A DNA stretch of 64,000 nt from Symsagittifera roscoffensis (GCF_963678635.1 NC_087065.1:78563396-78627395); one strand, 5' to 3'; shown: positions 47,772-58,921, counted from the stretch's first letter. Notes: generated by a model not told the origin, from the sequence alone. Program-made: numbers and translations.

Positions 47772-48929
47772 GTGAGATTAGAAACTGACTGAAGCATATT
47801 TCCAAGTATGGGAACGGGAAACACATGTCATCAATATAGGTTTCAATGTGTTCTAAATTTATGGTGTAAAATTGGAGAAGGTACTTTTTGTAGAATTTAC
47901 GCTAATTTTCACTCCATACCATTTAATTCTCTGCCAAATTAAACATCTAAAAACTTTACACATTTTCTCTTTTGTTTTTTCTCTTTCTGTTTCTAGCAAA
48001 ATAAAAGAAAGAGGAAGGTTTGGTTGCCCAATAAGTTTGAGTGAAGACCAGGGCCAGTTACTGGCAAATGCTGAACGTCACTTTTTCTCTAATATTTTCA
48101 ACACTTGCCATACATTTAAAACATTGCATTACCAAACACTGATAAAAAAAAGAAGGAAGTCACTTTGGCTCAGATGATCTTTAAAAACAGCATCAACAAA
48201 TATTGAGAATCAATGAACGAGCGTCAAGTAGGCCGAAAACGAAAGTGAAGTCATACAAAAATTCAGGCTATATCAAAATTTTTAAGACCAATCCCTCCTA
48301 AAACAGGTAAAATCATCTTCAAACTCGCCCTTGAAGCTAGGCAACATTAGTTGTCTAGGCATATAAAATATAGTTTGAACCCATTTAGCAAAAACAAAGT
48401 TGATAAATTATCAACTACTAAAAAATATTGCAAATTTAGTTAAAATGAGGGGAACACAAAAGTTGGAGGTATCTGTTTGATTTTTTTCTACAATATGTTC
48501 TATTGATGTGGGATTAAATGCAGAATTTCCAAAAACTTCAAAAACCCAAAACCATAATTATCTCTTTAGTAAAATAAGTGATTAGCCGCTATTGAAGGGA
48601 CGATACCTGTTACCCGTTCTTACAAATGAATGAAAAAAGAAATTATTCAGTGCAGTGGACTTATTCCGCAAACTGCTTATTTTTGGATCAAACTTGTGAC
48701 TGCGGAACAATTTATACCGGTAAGATTCCCATAATGGTTTTTTTAACCCTAATTCTCAAATTTTTCAGGGTAATTTTTGAGACATTAAAATTTTCGAAAA
48801 AAATATGCGAAACACAAAAACATCAGCATGTGGTTATTTTCAAGGACATAACAGGTTTTTCTACAAGATATAATGAGTTGATGCTTCTTCAGGAAAAATT
48901 TAGCAATCGTTGTAATCTATGGAGAGTAG
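47772..48929. other. intronic or intergenic sequence
   Basis: May be intron or further exons of the candidate host gene. An open stretch at 48,626-48,720 (e.g. DQTCDCGTIYT) ends at a GTAAG donor-like site, but the apparent 49-bp intron that follows joins to a stop codon. No gene model can be supported. Confidence 0.35.
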
Positions 48930-49140
48930 TATTGTATCGTGTCCCGGATCCTAAGGGGGGGGTCCTTCCTAAGGGGGGGTCCTCACGTAAAGCAAAATCC
49001 TAGGAAAGGGGTCCTTAATTTTTTGGAGGACCCCTATCCTAGGATTTTGTAAATGATCGCAAGTTCCCACCCCTAAAGTAAAAGACCCCCTCCTTAGGAT
49101 CTTGTTAAGCTGAGCTCAACAACCGGGACGCGATACAATA
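48930..49140. mobile_element. 211-bp hairpin MITE
   Basis: Ends are TATTGTATCGTGTCCCGG and the reverse complement TATTGTATCGCGTCCCGG (17 of 18 match). TA at each edge is compatible with a TA target duplication. The interior is itself palindromic: AATCCTAGGAAAGGGGTCCT faces AGGACCCCTATCCTAGGATT around 48,990-49,055. Almost the whole element could fold into one long hairpin. It has no coding capacity. Confidence 0.85.
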
Positions 49141-50028
49141 ATTCCTTCTAATTCCTTTGAAAGCGGTCCCTTTTCCCGCGATAATTAAAATTAATCGTCC
49201 TAATTCCTGAACTTTTCTTTTTTCGTCCTAGTTTCATGTGGATATCATTTCCTGGCTTTCTTTCTTTTCGTCAAAGAATTGTCATGCTATTAAAGTTTGT
49301 TATTGAAAACAAGCCTACGGATTTCACACATTTGTTTGAATTAACACTTGGTTTGCGTCTACTAGTTTATTTGCCTGAAGCTATTTATGTTAAAACAGTG
49401 ATTGAGCTCAATACGAGTATTTTATTAGTTGTAAATTGGTAAAAACCAAAACATATACAAGTCGAAGTATAAAAAGGACGAACAGTAAAAATCATCTGAA
49501 AATATATGTTTCAGACTTTAATGTTTATTGTTTTGGTTTTCTTTGCGCTGTTTTTTAGATGGTCGTTCTTCTGAAGCTTCAGATAAAATAAATGGGTTTT
49601 TTACAGGGGGACGTTCACGGACTCGGCTACTAGAAGCTTTTTCTTCTTCTTGCAGCTCTTGCAGGGCCGCTGTAAAAATCCCCAATCCGGAAGTGTAAAA
49701 TCGGGAGAACTGTTATCAGTTTCATTGTATGAGTTGGCCCACTCGGTCTCCATGTAAATGTCTTCTAGAAAAGCATTTTCTTCAGCGGCTTTATGGCCAA
49801 AGGGCACTGTCGAAATTCCGTCGAAAAGTAGAAAACGTTTTGAGTCGAATGGTGATAATGCAAGTTTGTTTTGTTTCACTGTCATATTGGTGTGACCTTT
49901 CGAAACTATATTATAGTTGTACACTCTCATTGTTTTTCCAGTGAATAATGTGTCCCTGAAGGTTTGGTGGACCAGTTCTCTCTGTGCACTCCGTTTAATT
50001 CCTTTGGCACTCAATTTTTGAGTGCCTT

Positions 50029-50357
50029 CTAAACAGAAGCAAAATTATTATTCTTTTCTACAACGTAGGGGATAGCTTCATTTCACTTCAGCAACTCAAT
50101 TTATACCGAACAAAATTTGATTCATTTTACCAAAAAAGAGCAGAAGACCTTAAATTATGATTAAAAAAGAGGAAAAAAGAGGGAATATGTTGTCAGATAA
50201 ATCAACGTTTAGGCAACATTGTATAATGTTGCCTAAATCAGCTAAATGCCCATAGTTTAATGCAACAAATTAAGGGATGTAGGTAGGTTGGTGGTGGTAA
50301 TTTTGTTCTGTAAAAGGTACGAATGGGGGGTGGAAAGGTGGCTTAAATTTTATTTAC
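50029..50357 (-). other. predicted PolB intron 2 (329 bp)
   Basis: Donor GTAAAT at 50,357 and acceptor GCTTCTGTTTAG ending at 50,029 on the minus strand. Without splicing the polymerase frame stops at 50,352-50,350, seven bases after the donor. With splicing the phase continues into the frame of 50,028-49,601. Confidence 0.75.
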
Positions 50358-52928
50358 CATTAAGGACGACCGAATATAGTTTCGGTTTTAGGGCGATGAA
50401 TTCTCTGATCGGCTTCCCACCAGTCTCGTCTTTGAACTTCAGCACAACTTTCTTGTTGGTATCCTCGAACAAGAAATGGTCCTTATCGTAATTTGAAAAG
50501 TCGAAATCAGCTTTTATTTTCTCCAAGTCTCGGTAAACGTCATCAGTTTTTATAGCGTAAATAAAACTATCCGTGTCGGAGTAAAGGAGTTCCAAGTTTA
50601 GATTTGGTTTCATTTTTTGATAATGAAACTGAAACATGAAACGCTTGGCGAGGTCTAGGATGGTCGCACCAACTATCATAGGTTTATCCCACAATATTTT
50701 TGTTACTGAAAAGCTTATTGTGGCTAATTGATCGTCAATGATTTGAAAACTTTTCATTGTGCTCAGAGCTGTTTTTTGTAAAAGTTCTCTCTCATTCCTT
50801 ACAATCTCCAGCTTCTTTCTTCCTAACTTAGACTCCATTGTCTTACCGAATGCTGAATTAACAATTAGCTTGTAGAAGTTCTCCTGGAATTTATTTACCG
50901 CGGCTTTTCGTAGGCGGGTGTTGAGGTCGACAAAGGGTGCCATCCAGTGACTTTGGCGGAACTGAAGAATTTTTCCGAGGTGAGTTATTTTCATTCCCAG
51001 CTCATGGTACAATTTTAGGGTAAGGTAGTGCAAAACATAACCTTCTTTAGGATGCAAGGTCTGTAGAAGCTTTGGCACTTTTGGCAGTGTGGTGATTCCC
51101 AATTTTCCCAACATGTCGACTTGCTCGTTGCGCATTGCACCGATGTCCACTACTTCACGAGAGGGGGCAAGGGGGTAATCAGCAAAGAAGTCGTGAAGCT
51201 CTTCGGGTATGGTTAAATTGACTTCAACTATATAACCCCACTCTGAGGTTTCGCTGCTGAGCAGTATGTCTGCCAGACTTTTTTCAACTATTGAAAAATC
51301 GTTTAATGGCAAAGGGCAGTGTTTCATTATCCCCCCGTACAAATTGTTTGCATCAATATTGAGGATGTAGCTTGATGGTTCTGAGGGCGAAAAATCGTCG
51401 AGGTATTTATTGTTTGCTTTGTAAAATCGGCGCGCGTAAACCGACGACATGCCTCCTCGTATCATTCGCTGCACAAGGTCTAGATGTTCACGGTCCGTTA
51501 AGAGTTTCAGTTCGGGCTTACAAACTTTTAGAAAGGCGTTACCGGAAAGGTTACTTGCCGTGAAGTAACAGGCGCAATCCAGCCCGTATGTTTGATAGCA
51601 AACTTCACGAAAAGCTTCGAAAACGGAAGCAAGCAATAGCACATCTGTAGTCAAGTACAAGTCGTGGTAATCACCAAGTGAGCCACACTTCAGTTCGGTG
51701 AAAACTTTAAGGGCATGATTGTACTCGCTTCTTGAAACACTCACATCCCCTCCTGTTAGACTATTTTTCCACATTGCTCGTGGGGGAAGGCGAGTTTCTC
51801 GGAATTTTTCGAATGAGTTGAAGTATGAGTAGGGGTAATGCCCTTTCTGTTTCAACAGACTGACTTTTTCACGTGAGTGGCCGAGTTTTTCAAAATAGTT
51901 CTCCAGCAGAAAAAACTTTTCGTTGGGCAAATTATCGACAAGTTTTGCCAACGATGCTAGCATGAACCTATACGAATCGATGAATCTCAGATTTTCGTAG
52001 AGTTTTTTGATTTTTCCGTTTTTGTCCGTGTACGTTTTAATGTAGACTGAGATTGTCAAGGATATATATTTTTCTTCAGATGCGGGTATTACGGAAAAAG
52101 TGTTTTCCGAATCGCTTTTTGCCAGCGCTTTGATTATAAAGTGTAAATCATAATTTGACAAATTATGAGCTACCACTGGATTGTAATTTGTTGTTTTTCT
52201 ATTAACGTTACACTCATTGTGTGCCCAACCCAGGAACTTGTTGGTGTAATGGCAATGATCAAGTACCACTTGATCATTGTCGGAAAAATCATTCTCGCAT
52301 ATCCAACAAATTGTAGCATCTTCCCGTTCCTGGTCTGTAATACCAGTGAAAGTGTAATATTTCCTTTTTTCTACGTAAATTTGTCTCGCTAACGATTCAA
52401 GGGAGCTAATTAGCTTTTCCATCACATTCGGTCCTCTTTTAAGCTCAAACTTTAACAGGTCTTTTTTCCCAAATTCGATTACTGCTAACGCGTAGCCGCA
52501 CGGTTGATGGATTTCAATTGTTTGCGTGCTAGATTTTCGCGGATCAGGTTGCGGTCCGTATACTGGTAAGAGCAGTGACTCCAAATCAAAGTAGATTACT
52601 CTGGGTACGTACCAACGAGGTGTTAAGTTTTTGAACTTGTGGTCATCTTTTCCCGGTTTGGGCATTGCTATGACGACATCTTCGTCTTGGTAGCACAGTT
52701 CTTGATGTCTTCTCAGAGTTTCGAATGAAGCGCATGTGTGGAAACATTTGCGACAAATCTCAGATTGAAATCGGTGCACTTTGTGCCGCACGTACTCGAC
52801 CAGTTTCTGGAGATCACTTATCAACACATAGTGATATTTTGATCCATCTGTCAGCAGCAACAAGTCCAATCAGGCTAGTAGTGAATCTGCTCGATACTCT
52901 TATGGGCAACAATTCGCCATCGTTGTAC

Positions 52929-53049
52929 CTGAACAGAAAAATATTTTTTATACCTAGGTTTGGAATGAAATAAAAAGGGTGTTTGAATAGGCGAAGAACA
53001 TTATTGAATGAATTTTAAAATTTTTAGAAGGCAATTAGAATTTGCTTAC
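52929..53049 (-). other. predicted PolB intron 1 (121 bp)
   Basis: On the minus strand a GTAAGC donor (from 53,049) and a TTTTTCTGTTCAG acceptor (ending 52,929) bound 121 bp containing stops. The reading phase continues correctly across the junction, from the VF-codons of the DDRCFLYC exon to the NDGELLP stretch. Confidence 0.75.
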
Positions 53050-54089
53050 CGGAAGACGTTGATTTGACAATTGTTCAACTTTTCAAATCAGTCCATATCC
53101 ATCAGACCCATTGGCATTTCGTATTCCCCATTGATTTTCACAATTCCTTCTTTGTCGAGATTGTAGGTTGAGACTTTGTTTTTCTCCAGCCACCGTCTAG
53201 ATGTGGGGTAGAGGGCCGGCTCATTCACATTGTGATATGCGGCAACAAAGCAGTAGAGAAAGCAACGGTCATCATCTTTAGTGTTGATATTTGTGAGCAG
53301 AGTAGATGCTGCGCTGAGTGCATCAGGTAGCTCGAGGTAGGATCCTGCTCTTATTGGTGAGAAGGCCGCGAAACTGATTTGCAATTTTTCAATTCTGTCA
53401 ATAATCCATCCGCTACCATGAGAAGAGAACGAATTGACTTGGTTGACCATATGTTCAATCAGTTCCAAGAATTGAACCCCAGCTATTCCCTCGAAGTACA
53501 CTGTCAATGTCTTAGTGCTCAGAAACAGCATGGTCCTTTCGAAGTTTCCACTGTCCCCGTCTTGCACAGTGGGAATTTTGATCATTCCCACTTCCACGTG
53601 GAATTGCACCTTGTTCGGACCCTCTTTGACCCTTTCCAGTATAAGAGCATCTATTTCCTCCTTGTTTTGCATCATGACTTGAAGCAAATCCATTTCTTTT
53701 TCACCAACTTTGAGATCGTATCGACGCAATTTGCCTCTGAACGCGCTTTCCGTTGGGGCAGCGGAAGACGTCGTCTCAATGCCGTCCCAAACTGGCAATG
53801 CGTGCTTCTTCAGCAAGTGTTGTCCATAGCTTTCCGCGGTGAGAAATATTGTATGGCAATAGATACAATGACTATTCGAAGTCATGTCATGTACCAGCTC
53901 GACGTGCTCTCGGGCTTCCGACAAACTCTCGAATGACTCGAGACACTCATCGCAAACAGTTTGAGGAGGAGGGGGAGGAAGGATCTTGTGAACTTTTTGC
54001 TCATGTCTTCTCAAGTTCCTTTTAGAGCTCAGTATTTTTCCGCACTGCTGGCAAGGAACAGGTGTCGCGATAGAAGTAGAGTTCGGCAT

Positions 54090-54768
54090 TGTTTGTTGAG
54101 TTACTGAAGTAATTCAGGAAAATTTCAAGAAGCAGAACTGGTTATGAAAAAGCAAAAGCGAGAAGTGACTAGCACCAAAAAACTTTGCGGGTAAGGGCAA
54201 GTAGAAGCCACTAACGAGAGTTATACTTCGCCGTCTTGACAATAAGTACTTTCCTTTCCGAAAACAGGGTTTATTCTAGCTTTAAGCTCTAAATGTCTCA
54301 TCACTCTGCTCAAGTGCAGGGGTTTTGTATACTAAAAACTGATTCATTTACAGCCTCAAACTTTTGCTGTTAATTTTAAGGGTTAGCGATAAAGTTTTGG
54401 CATTTTTTAGGGGACTGGTTTAGACATCTAAGCACTAAATTACAAAATTTGAAGCTTAGAATGATTCAGATAGAGCCTAAGACTTTTTCTGACTAATTTT
54501 AACCGTGAAACAGTAATTTCCTAATGATTTCAAGCCCACTTCTTGGTTTGCGTAAATAGGTATAATAAAAAGTAGAAACATGAGATAAAAGTATTCAGAA
54601 AGTAAATCCCTCAACTAACTAATTAAGTTGAAATAAAATAGTAAACTTGAAAAATGAAAATTTTGCAAATTTGACACCTTGATAGTTACCGATGCATGAT
54701 AAGCATAGATTGTCATTTGAATGTGTAAAAGATATCGGAATCAAAGTTTCCTTCGTGTCGTTCAGTGT
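54090..54768. other. PolB upstream region, no gene seen
   Basis: About 680 bp upstream of the PolB start, up to the inverted repeat at 54,769. AT-rich, no open frame of note. It presumably contains the PolB promoter, but no clear TATA box is visible. Confidence 0.5.
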
Positions 54769-54827
54769 CCCGTGAAACATTTCATATCATGTCCTTCGAA
54801 ATATTAAGGCATGGCCGTTTGGTTTAA

Positions 54828-55709
54828 GGCCCGTTCTGTAATTTCAAGTGAAATTGTTTTTTTTCAAAATAAAGGAAAACCTCAAACTTTTTATGTTGTG
54901 AAAAAAGGAAAAGTAATGTTTAAAAAAAGGTCTTTTAAATCTATCAACAAAAAAAACAGTAAGTTTTGTGGGACCTCGAGCACAGTTCTACTGGTCAAGT
55001 TCGAAATTTAAAAAACATAATTTTTTAACTTCTTTTTTCCTTCATTTTTAGCTTGAATTTTTTTCTCTCCAAATCCATTGAAACTACCCTCAATCAATTT
55101 GCCATGAATTTCTGAGCAGGGCTAAGGGTCATGTTCATTTTTCGAAAAAAAAAACATAAATTTTTTTTTTCACATTTTTACCAAAAATTGTCCGTTTTAC
55201 ACCCAAAACATGAATATGAATGTAATATAATGCAGATTTATGGCTTAAAACACTTTGTTACTTTGCGTAAGACCTGACTAACCCCACCGGGCACAAAGTA
55301 TGATGAGAGAGAGGACAGAGAGTGTGTGATAAAAAAGCCAAATAAATATGGTTGGACTCTACCAACAAGAAAATGTTGGACCCTTCCATATTTATCTTTC
55401 TTTTGAAAAGAAAGCAATATCCCGAAAGGATATTCCAAATGGGGTTCACTACTGAGCAAGTGTATTTATCTCTCTCTCTCTCTCTCTCTCTCATTCTTTC
55501 TCAAACAACAATTTTAGCGTAAAATTATTCTCGATTTTTGATTTTTTTCTAGTTTTTCTCTAACATTTTGCTGAAAACTTTACGGGGCAAACTTTAATTG
55601 ATCTATTAAGCAAAATAAAAACTGAGACAAAAAATATACACACAGTAATGTTAAAACAGCTTAGAAGTCAAATCAAACAAAAATTAAAATAGAAATTACA
55701 GAACGGGCC
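54828..55709. mobile_element. 882-bp TIR element, complete copy
   Basis: Perfect 18-bp terminal inverted repeats, GGCCCGTTCTGTAATTTC at 54,828 and its reverse complement ending at 55,709. Flanked on both sides by GTTTGGTTTAA (54,817-54,827 and 55,710-55,720), an apparent 11-bp target duplication. The interior has a (CT)n run at about 55,469-55,493 and palindromic sequence. The minus-strand ORFs of 73-78 codons in it are unrecognised and are likely chance frames. The long target duplication is compatible with a Mutator-like element, but this is an inference. Confidence 0.85.
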
Positions 55710-55720
55710 GTTTGGTTTAA

Positions 55721-56586
55721 GGCCCGTTCTGTAATTTCAAGTGAAATTGTTTTTTTTCAAAATAAAGGAAAACCTCAAACTTTTTATGTTGTGAAAAAAG
55801 GAAAAGTAATGTTTAAAAAAAGGTCTTTTAAATCTATCAACAAAAAAAACAGTAAGTTTTGTGGGACCTCGAGCACAGTTCTACTGGTCAAGTTCGAAAT
55901 TTAAAAAACATAATTTTTTAACTTCTTTTTTCCTTCATTTTTAGCTTGAATTTTTTTCTCTCCAAATCCATTGAAACTACCCTCAATCAATTTGCCATGA
56001 ATTTCTGAGCAGGGCTAAGGGTCATGTTCATTTTTCGAAAAAAAAAACATAAATTTTTTTTTTCACATTTTTACCAAAAATTGTCCGTTTTACACCCAAA
56101 ACATGAATATGAATGTAATATAATGCAGATTTATGGCTTAAAACACTCTGTTACTTTGCGTAAGACCTGACTAACCCCACCGGGCACAAAGTATGATGAG
56201 AGAGAGGACAGAGAGTGTGTGATAAAAAAGCCAAATAAATATGGTTGGACTCTACCAACAAGAAAATGTTGGACCCTTCCATATTTATCTTTCTTTTGAA
56301 AAGAAAGCAATATCCCGAAAGGATATTCCAAATGGGGTTCACTACTGAGCAAGTGTATTTATCTCTCTCTCTCTCTCTCTCTCTCATTCTTTCTCAAACA
56401 ACAATTTTAGCGTAAAATTATTCTCGATTTGTGATTTTTTTCTAGTTTTTCTCTAACATTTTGCTGAAAACTTTACGGGGCAAACTTTAATTGATCTATT
56501 AAGCAAAATAAAAACTGAGACAAAAAATATACACACAGTAATGTTAAAACAGCTTAGAAGTCAAATCAAACAAAAATTAAAATATA
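55721..56586. mobile_element. 882-bp TIR element, second copy lacking its right TIR
   Basis: Nearly identical to the first copy (a few substitutions, e.g. CACTTTGTT/CACTCTGTT and one in the T-rich run). It begins with the same TIR directly after the shared GTTTGGTTTAA. It breaks off at AAAATTAAAATA, about 20 bp before the expected right TIR, so it is a tandem, truncated copy. Confidence 0.85.
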
Positions 56587-56622
56587 AAACTTTGGAATAA
56601 TTTTTGAAACAAAGGAAAGTTT

Positions 56623-57222
56623 TTAGTTTAAGTTATTAGAAACCTCGAAACTGTAGTTTTCTCTTTTTTGGCGCATAGCAAGCTTTATTTGGAGGAGAGC
56701 ATCCGAATAGGAAGTTGATTGTTCTGGAGTTGAAACTGCTCCCCTAACAAACGACTCGGGAGACATTGCTGTCGGAATATCCCAGTACGCTTCGCGCTCT
56801 GCATAATCACGAATACATCCCTCCTGATTTTCATACAACGGCATTGACTCGCAGTCATACGCGAAGAGAATTTTTCTTGGAGATTGCTCGAGCGAGGTTG
56901 TGTCGTTTATCTCCGTCTTTTCTAATGCCGGATAGCTCTCGTGAATAGTGCAACTCTCGTACATTCGTTTTCGATTCTGTCTAAGTAGATCGATGTGATC
57001 AAGGAGGTAGTTCGTTAGCATGATATGACTTTTTGTAGTCCATTCCTCGTTTTGATTCTCATCGTTTTTTCGGGGAGCCAAGTCATTGAACAGACTTGCT
57101 GTAGACGGAGAGACTCTCTCTTTCTGTTGATGGATGACTGCAATCGACTCTCTCGTGTATGTTTGGTAGATAGTTGTTCTTTCTCGATCAGACACTGAGA
57201 TTATTTGTAAAGGACTAGTCAT
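56623..57222 (-). CDS. unidentified 199-aa ORF of the inserted block
   Basis: An intact frame from ATG at 57,222 to the stop at 56,623. Hydrophilic, rich in Glu, Ser, Thr and Arg, without membrane segments, Walker motifs or zinc-binding patterns. The C-terminal half has FAYDCESMPLYENQEG and EREAYWDIPTAMSPESF. Base composition is more balanced than the flanks, which supports real coding. It diverges from the plus-strand ORFs at 57,849, sharing a 626-bp intergenic region. It is not the packaging ATPase. Its function is unknown. Confidence 0.6.
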   Translation of the reverse strand: MTSPLQIISVSDRERTTIYQTYTRESIAVIHQQKERVSPSTASLFNDLAPRKNDENQNEEWTTKSHIMLTNYLLDHIDLLRQNRKRMYESCTIHESYPALEKTEINDTTSLEQSPRKILFAYDCESMPLYENQEGCIRDYAEREAYWDIPTAMSPESFVRGAVSTPEQSTSYSDALLQIKLAMRQKRENYSFEVSNNLN

Positions 57223-57848
57223 GACTTGAAGAGGTTTAAAGTTTTGTTAAAATGAAATGACTGAACTACCGAAATGAAATTGAGAGAATGAAAAGTATGA
57301 AAAGTTTATTAATGAGAATGAGATCAGGAAAGGGGTGGCATAGTTCAATTAGGTCAAAGCTAATAACTTTTTAGGCGAGGCTATCAAATTTTATTCATTC
57401 TTTTAAGCATGACGCCTGAGGTCATGTTAGGAATGAATGTGAAAACCCGATTTTTTAGATTTATGTGATAGCTTTATTATAGTGGCTACGGGCGAAAGCA
57501 CTCAAAATCAAGTTTTCATGATAGTTTGCCAGACATTCTTTGTTATGCTGTTAGAAATTCATTACCATGATTCATAACACTCATTAAAATAACCGTCACA
57601 ATAAATAACACTAGAAGATTTTTAGAGTATAGCCGGGGGAAAAAGTAACTAAATACCCATATAAAAAGAGGTTTATCGTTGAAGAAATTATATCCTTGGT
57701 GATTAAGTATTATCAATATGGCTTAGGGCGCTCGTAAACGTTATCACCTAAATTTTTACTTTGGGAGCGCATGATCTGTCTCGTATACTGTGATCAGTCA
57801 TTCTTCAACGTTCCACACTAAAAACCAGTTAGTTGTTATTCATTTATA
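57223..57848. promoter_or_regulatory. divergent intergenic region with a TATA-like box
   Basis: 626 bp between the minus ORF (start 57,222) and the plus ORF (start 57,849). CCATATAAAAAGAGG contains a TATA-box match (TATAAAAA, 57,660-57,667) oriented for the plus-strand genes, about 190 bp before their first ATG. No other element is recognised. Confidence 0.4.
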
Positions 57849-58208
57849 ATGTACGCTTCTCTTGACACGGATGTAGACTATTTCGATGATTTTAGGGATA
57901 TATCTTCGAATGATAAACGTTTAGTTAGAGTCGGTGCAAAAACATTCGCACAGACCGGTACTTACATAACTATCAAATTGTACAAAAAAGACGAAGAGGG
58001 AACTTTCAAGTATCGACAAGGAATAACTTTGTCAACTGGTGAATTCGAGTCCTTGGCGGACAATTATACAAAAATCAAAAGGTTGACGAAAGCAAAAAAC
58101 TGCGACGTGACTGAAAAACTTAGAAAAAAGCGAAACAAATCTAAAAAATCTTCATGCTCTGAAAAGGAATGCGAAAGTGAAAACGATGATAACTGTCGGG
58201 TTGTGTAA
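57849..58208 (+). CDS. 119-aa protein with PC4/SUB1-like segment
   Basis: An intact frame. Residues about 36-75 (TYITIKLYKKDEEGTF... RQGITLSTGEFESLADN) follow the pattern of the transcriptional coactivator PC4/SUB1: a beta-strand with aromatic and basic residues, then the G-I-T/S-L turn and a helix. PC4 proteins bind single-stranded DNA. The C-terminus is Lys/Ser/Glu-rich and probably disordered (KKRNKSKKSS). It is 37 bp upstream of the next plus-strand ORF, suggesting co-expression. A role in transcription or in protecting replication intermediates would fit. The assignment is by pattern and not verified. Confidence 0.5.
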   Translation: MYASLDTDVDYFDDFRDISSNDKRLVRVGAKTFAQTGTYITIKLYKKDEEGTFKYRQGITLSTGEFESLADNYTKIKRLTKAKNCDVTEKLRKKRNKSKKSSCSEKECESENDDNCRVV

Positions 58209-58245
58209 CATTATCAACTCGTTATTCGATTGAAACTTCAAAGCA

Positions 58246-58809
58246 ATGGTTGAAGAAATGTATGAGCAATCCGCTGATTATTTCAAACAGTTCCGTAAAA
58301 ATTACAAATTTTTCATCCTGAATCATGAACCCAACTTTTCAGGCTTCGCTTCAAAAGCAAATTTTGCAGTATCCTCTCATTCGAATAAATTAGATTTTTG
58401 CAACCATTCGATTGACAACGAAAAACATTATCATGTGCTGGTCGAATTTACGAAAGAGTCTACCGATTTACTTAACAAGATGACTTCAAAAGCCTTTGTT
58501 GTTCCTTGTCTTCTCTCTACATTCAAATATTTAATTTTGGGTTGCTCCAACTATGAATTGTCTGGCCCTCTGATAGAAAAACTGAAAATAGCTGTGAATT
58601 ATAACTCCATCAACAACTTAGATGTTAGTGGTGTTCCAGTTCGCAGACGATTGCCTCAAGTTTGCTTCGGCTCGCAGACTAAATCTGTTCAAACTCAAAC
58701 TGACCTGATTACTAACGTAACAATTGAACGCTTTACTAATATTTTGAATGGTGAAAACGCTGCTGAGTTTTCTAAAATAATTGACATAATTTTAAGTGGG
58801 TATGGTTGA
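58246..58809 (+). CDS. 187-aa protein with HUH endonuclease-like motif
   Basis: An intact frame. Residues 60-70 (KHYHVLVEFTK) contain His-Tyr-His followed by a hydrophobic strand, as in the HUH (His-hydrophobe-His) motif of parvovirus-type Rep/NS1 nickases. An upstream strand KFFILNH (21-27) could be motif 1, and Tyr95 in STFKYLILG or Tyr103 could be the catalytic Tyr. No SF3 helicase (Walker A) follows, so the protein is much shorter than a parvovirus NS1. It could be a nickase domain alone, a remnant or a chance likeness. It lies directly downstream of the PC4-like ORF in the same orientation. Confidence 0.45.
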   Translation: MVEEMYEQSADYFKQFRKNYKFFILNHEPNFSGFASKANFAVSSHSNKLDFCNHSIDNEKHYHVLVEFTKESTDLLNKMTSKAFVVPCLLSTFKYLILGCSNYELSGPLIEKLKIAVNYNSINNLDVSGVPVRRRLPQVCFGSQTKSVQTQTDLITNVTIERFTNILNGENAAEFSKIIDIILSGYG

Positions 58810-58921
58810 ATGGAAATTGATTCAAACACTTTGTTTGTGAAATTTATCATGGAGAAGAAATTCAAGTTTTAAATATTGGTTTTCTTTCGCTCTTGTATAT
58901 CAAAAAAAAATGTTACTACAC

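Larger units (their letters stand above)
49601..54089 (-). pseudogene. Polinton/adintovirus-type DNA polymerase B, three exons, broken
   Basis: A family B DNA polymerase of the protein-primed Polinton type, which replicates the linear element. Exon 1 (54,089-53,050) has three C2H2 zinc fingers (C13/C16/H29/H34, C46/C49/H62/H67, C75/C78/H91/H96) and the DDRCFLYCFVAAYH region. Exon 2 (52,928-50,358) holds exonuclease motifs (FDLES, about residue 95 of the main frame; HNLSNYD; YHDLYLTTD), a CxxC...HCH zinc/HNH-like insertion (about 189-220) and polymerase motifs A (DANNLYGG), B (KLIVNSAFGKTM) and C (YSDTDS). Exon 3 (50,028-49,601) is the C-terminal part. Total is about 1,345 codons, normal for the family. 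Breaks: an in-frame TGA at 53,090-53,088 and a one-base frameshift near 52,868. The main frame is open without ATG at its beginning, consistent with it being an internal exon. Not functional as it stands. Confidence 0.9.

Noticed and set aside
53379-53936. 185-codon plus-strand ORF opposite PolB exon 1
   Set aside because: Antisense to the zinc-finger and N-terminal PolB exon, which has clear conserved motifs.
53088-54089. Separate C2H2 zinc-finger gene next to PolB
   Set aside because: The DDRCFLYC segment and the phase-keeping intron show it is the PolB N-terminus.
55238-56387. 73-78 codon ORFs in the tandem TIR elements
   Set aside because: They lie in low-complexity and palindromic parts of a non-autonomous element, and no family is recognised.
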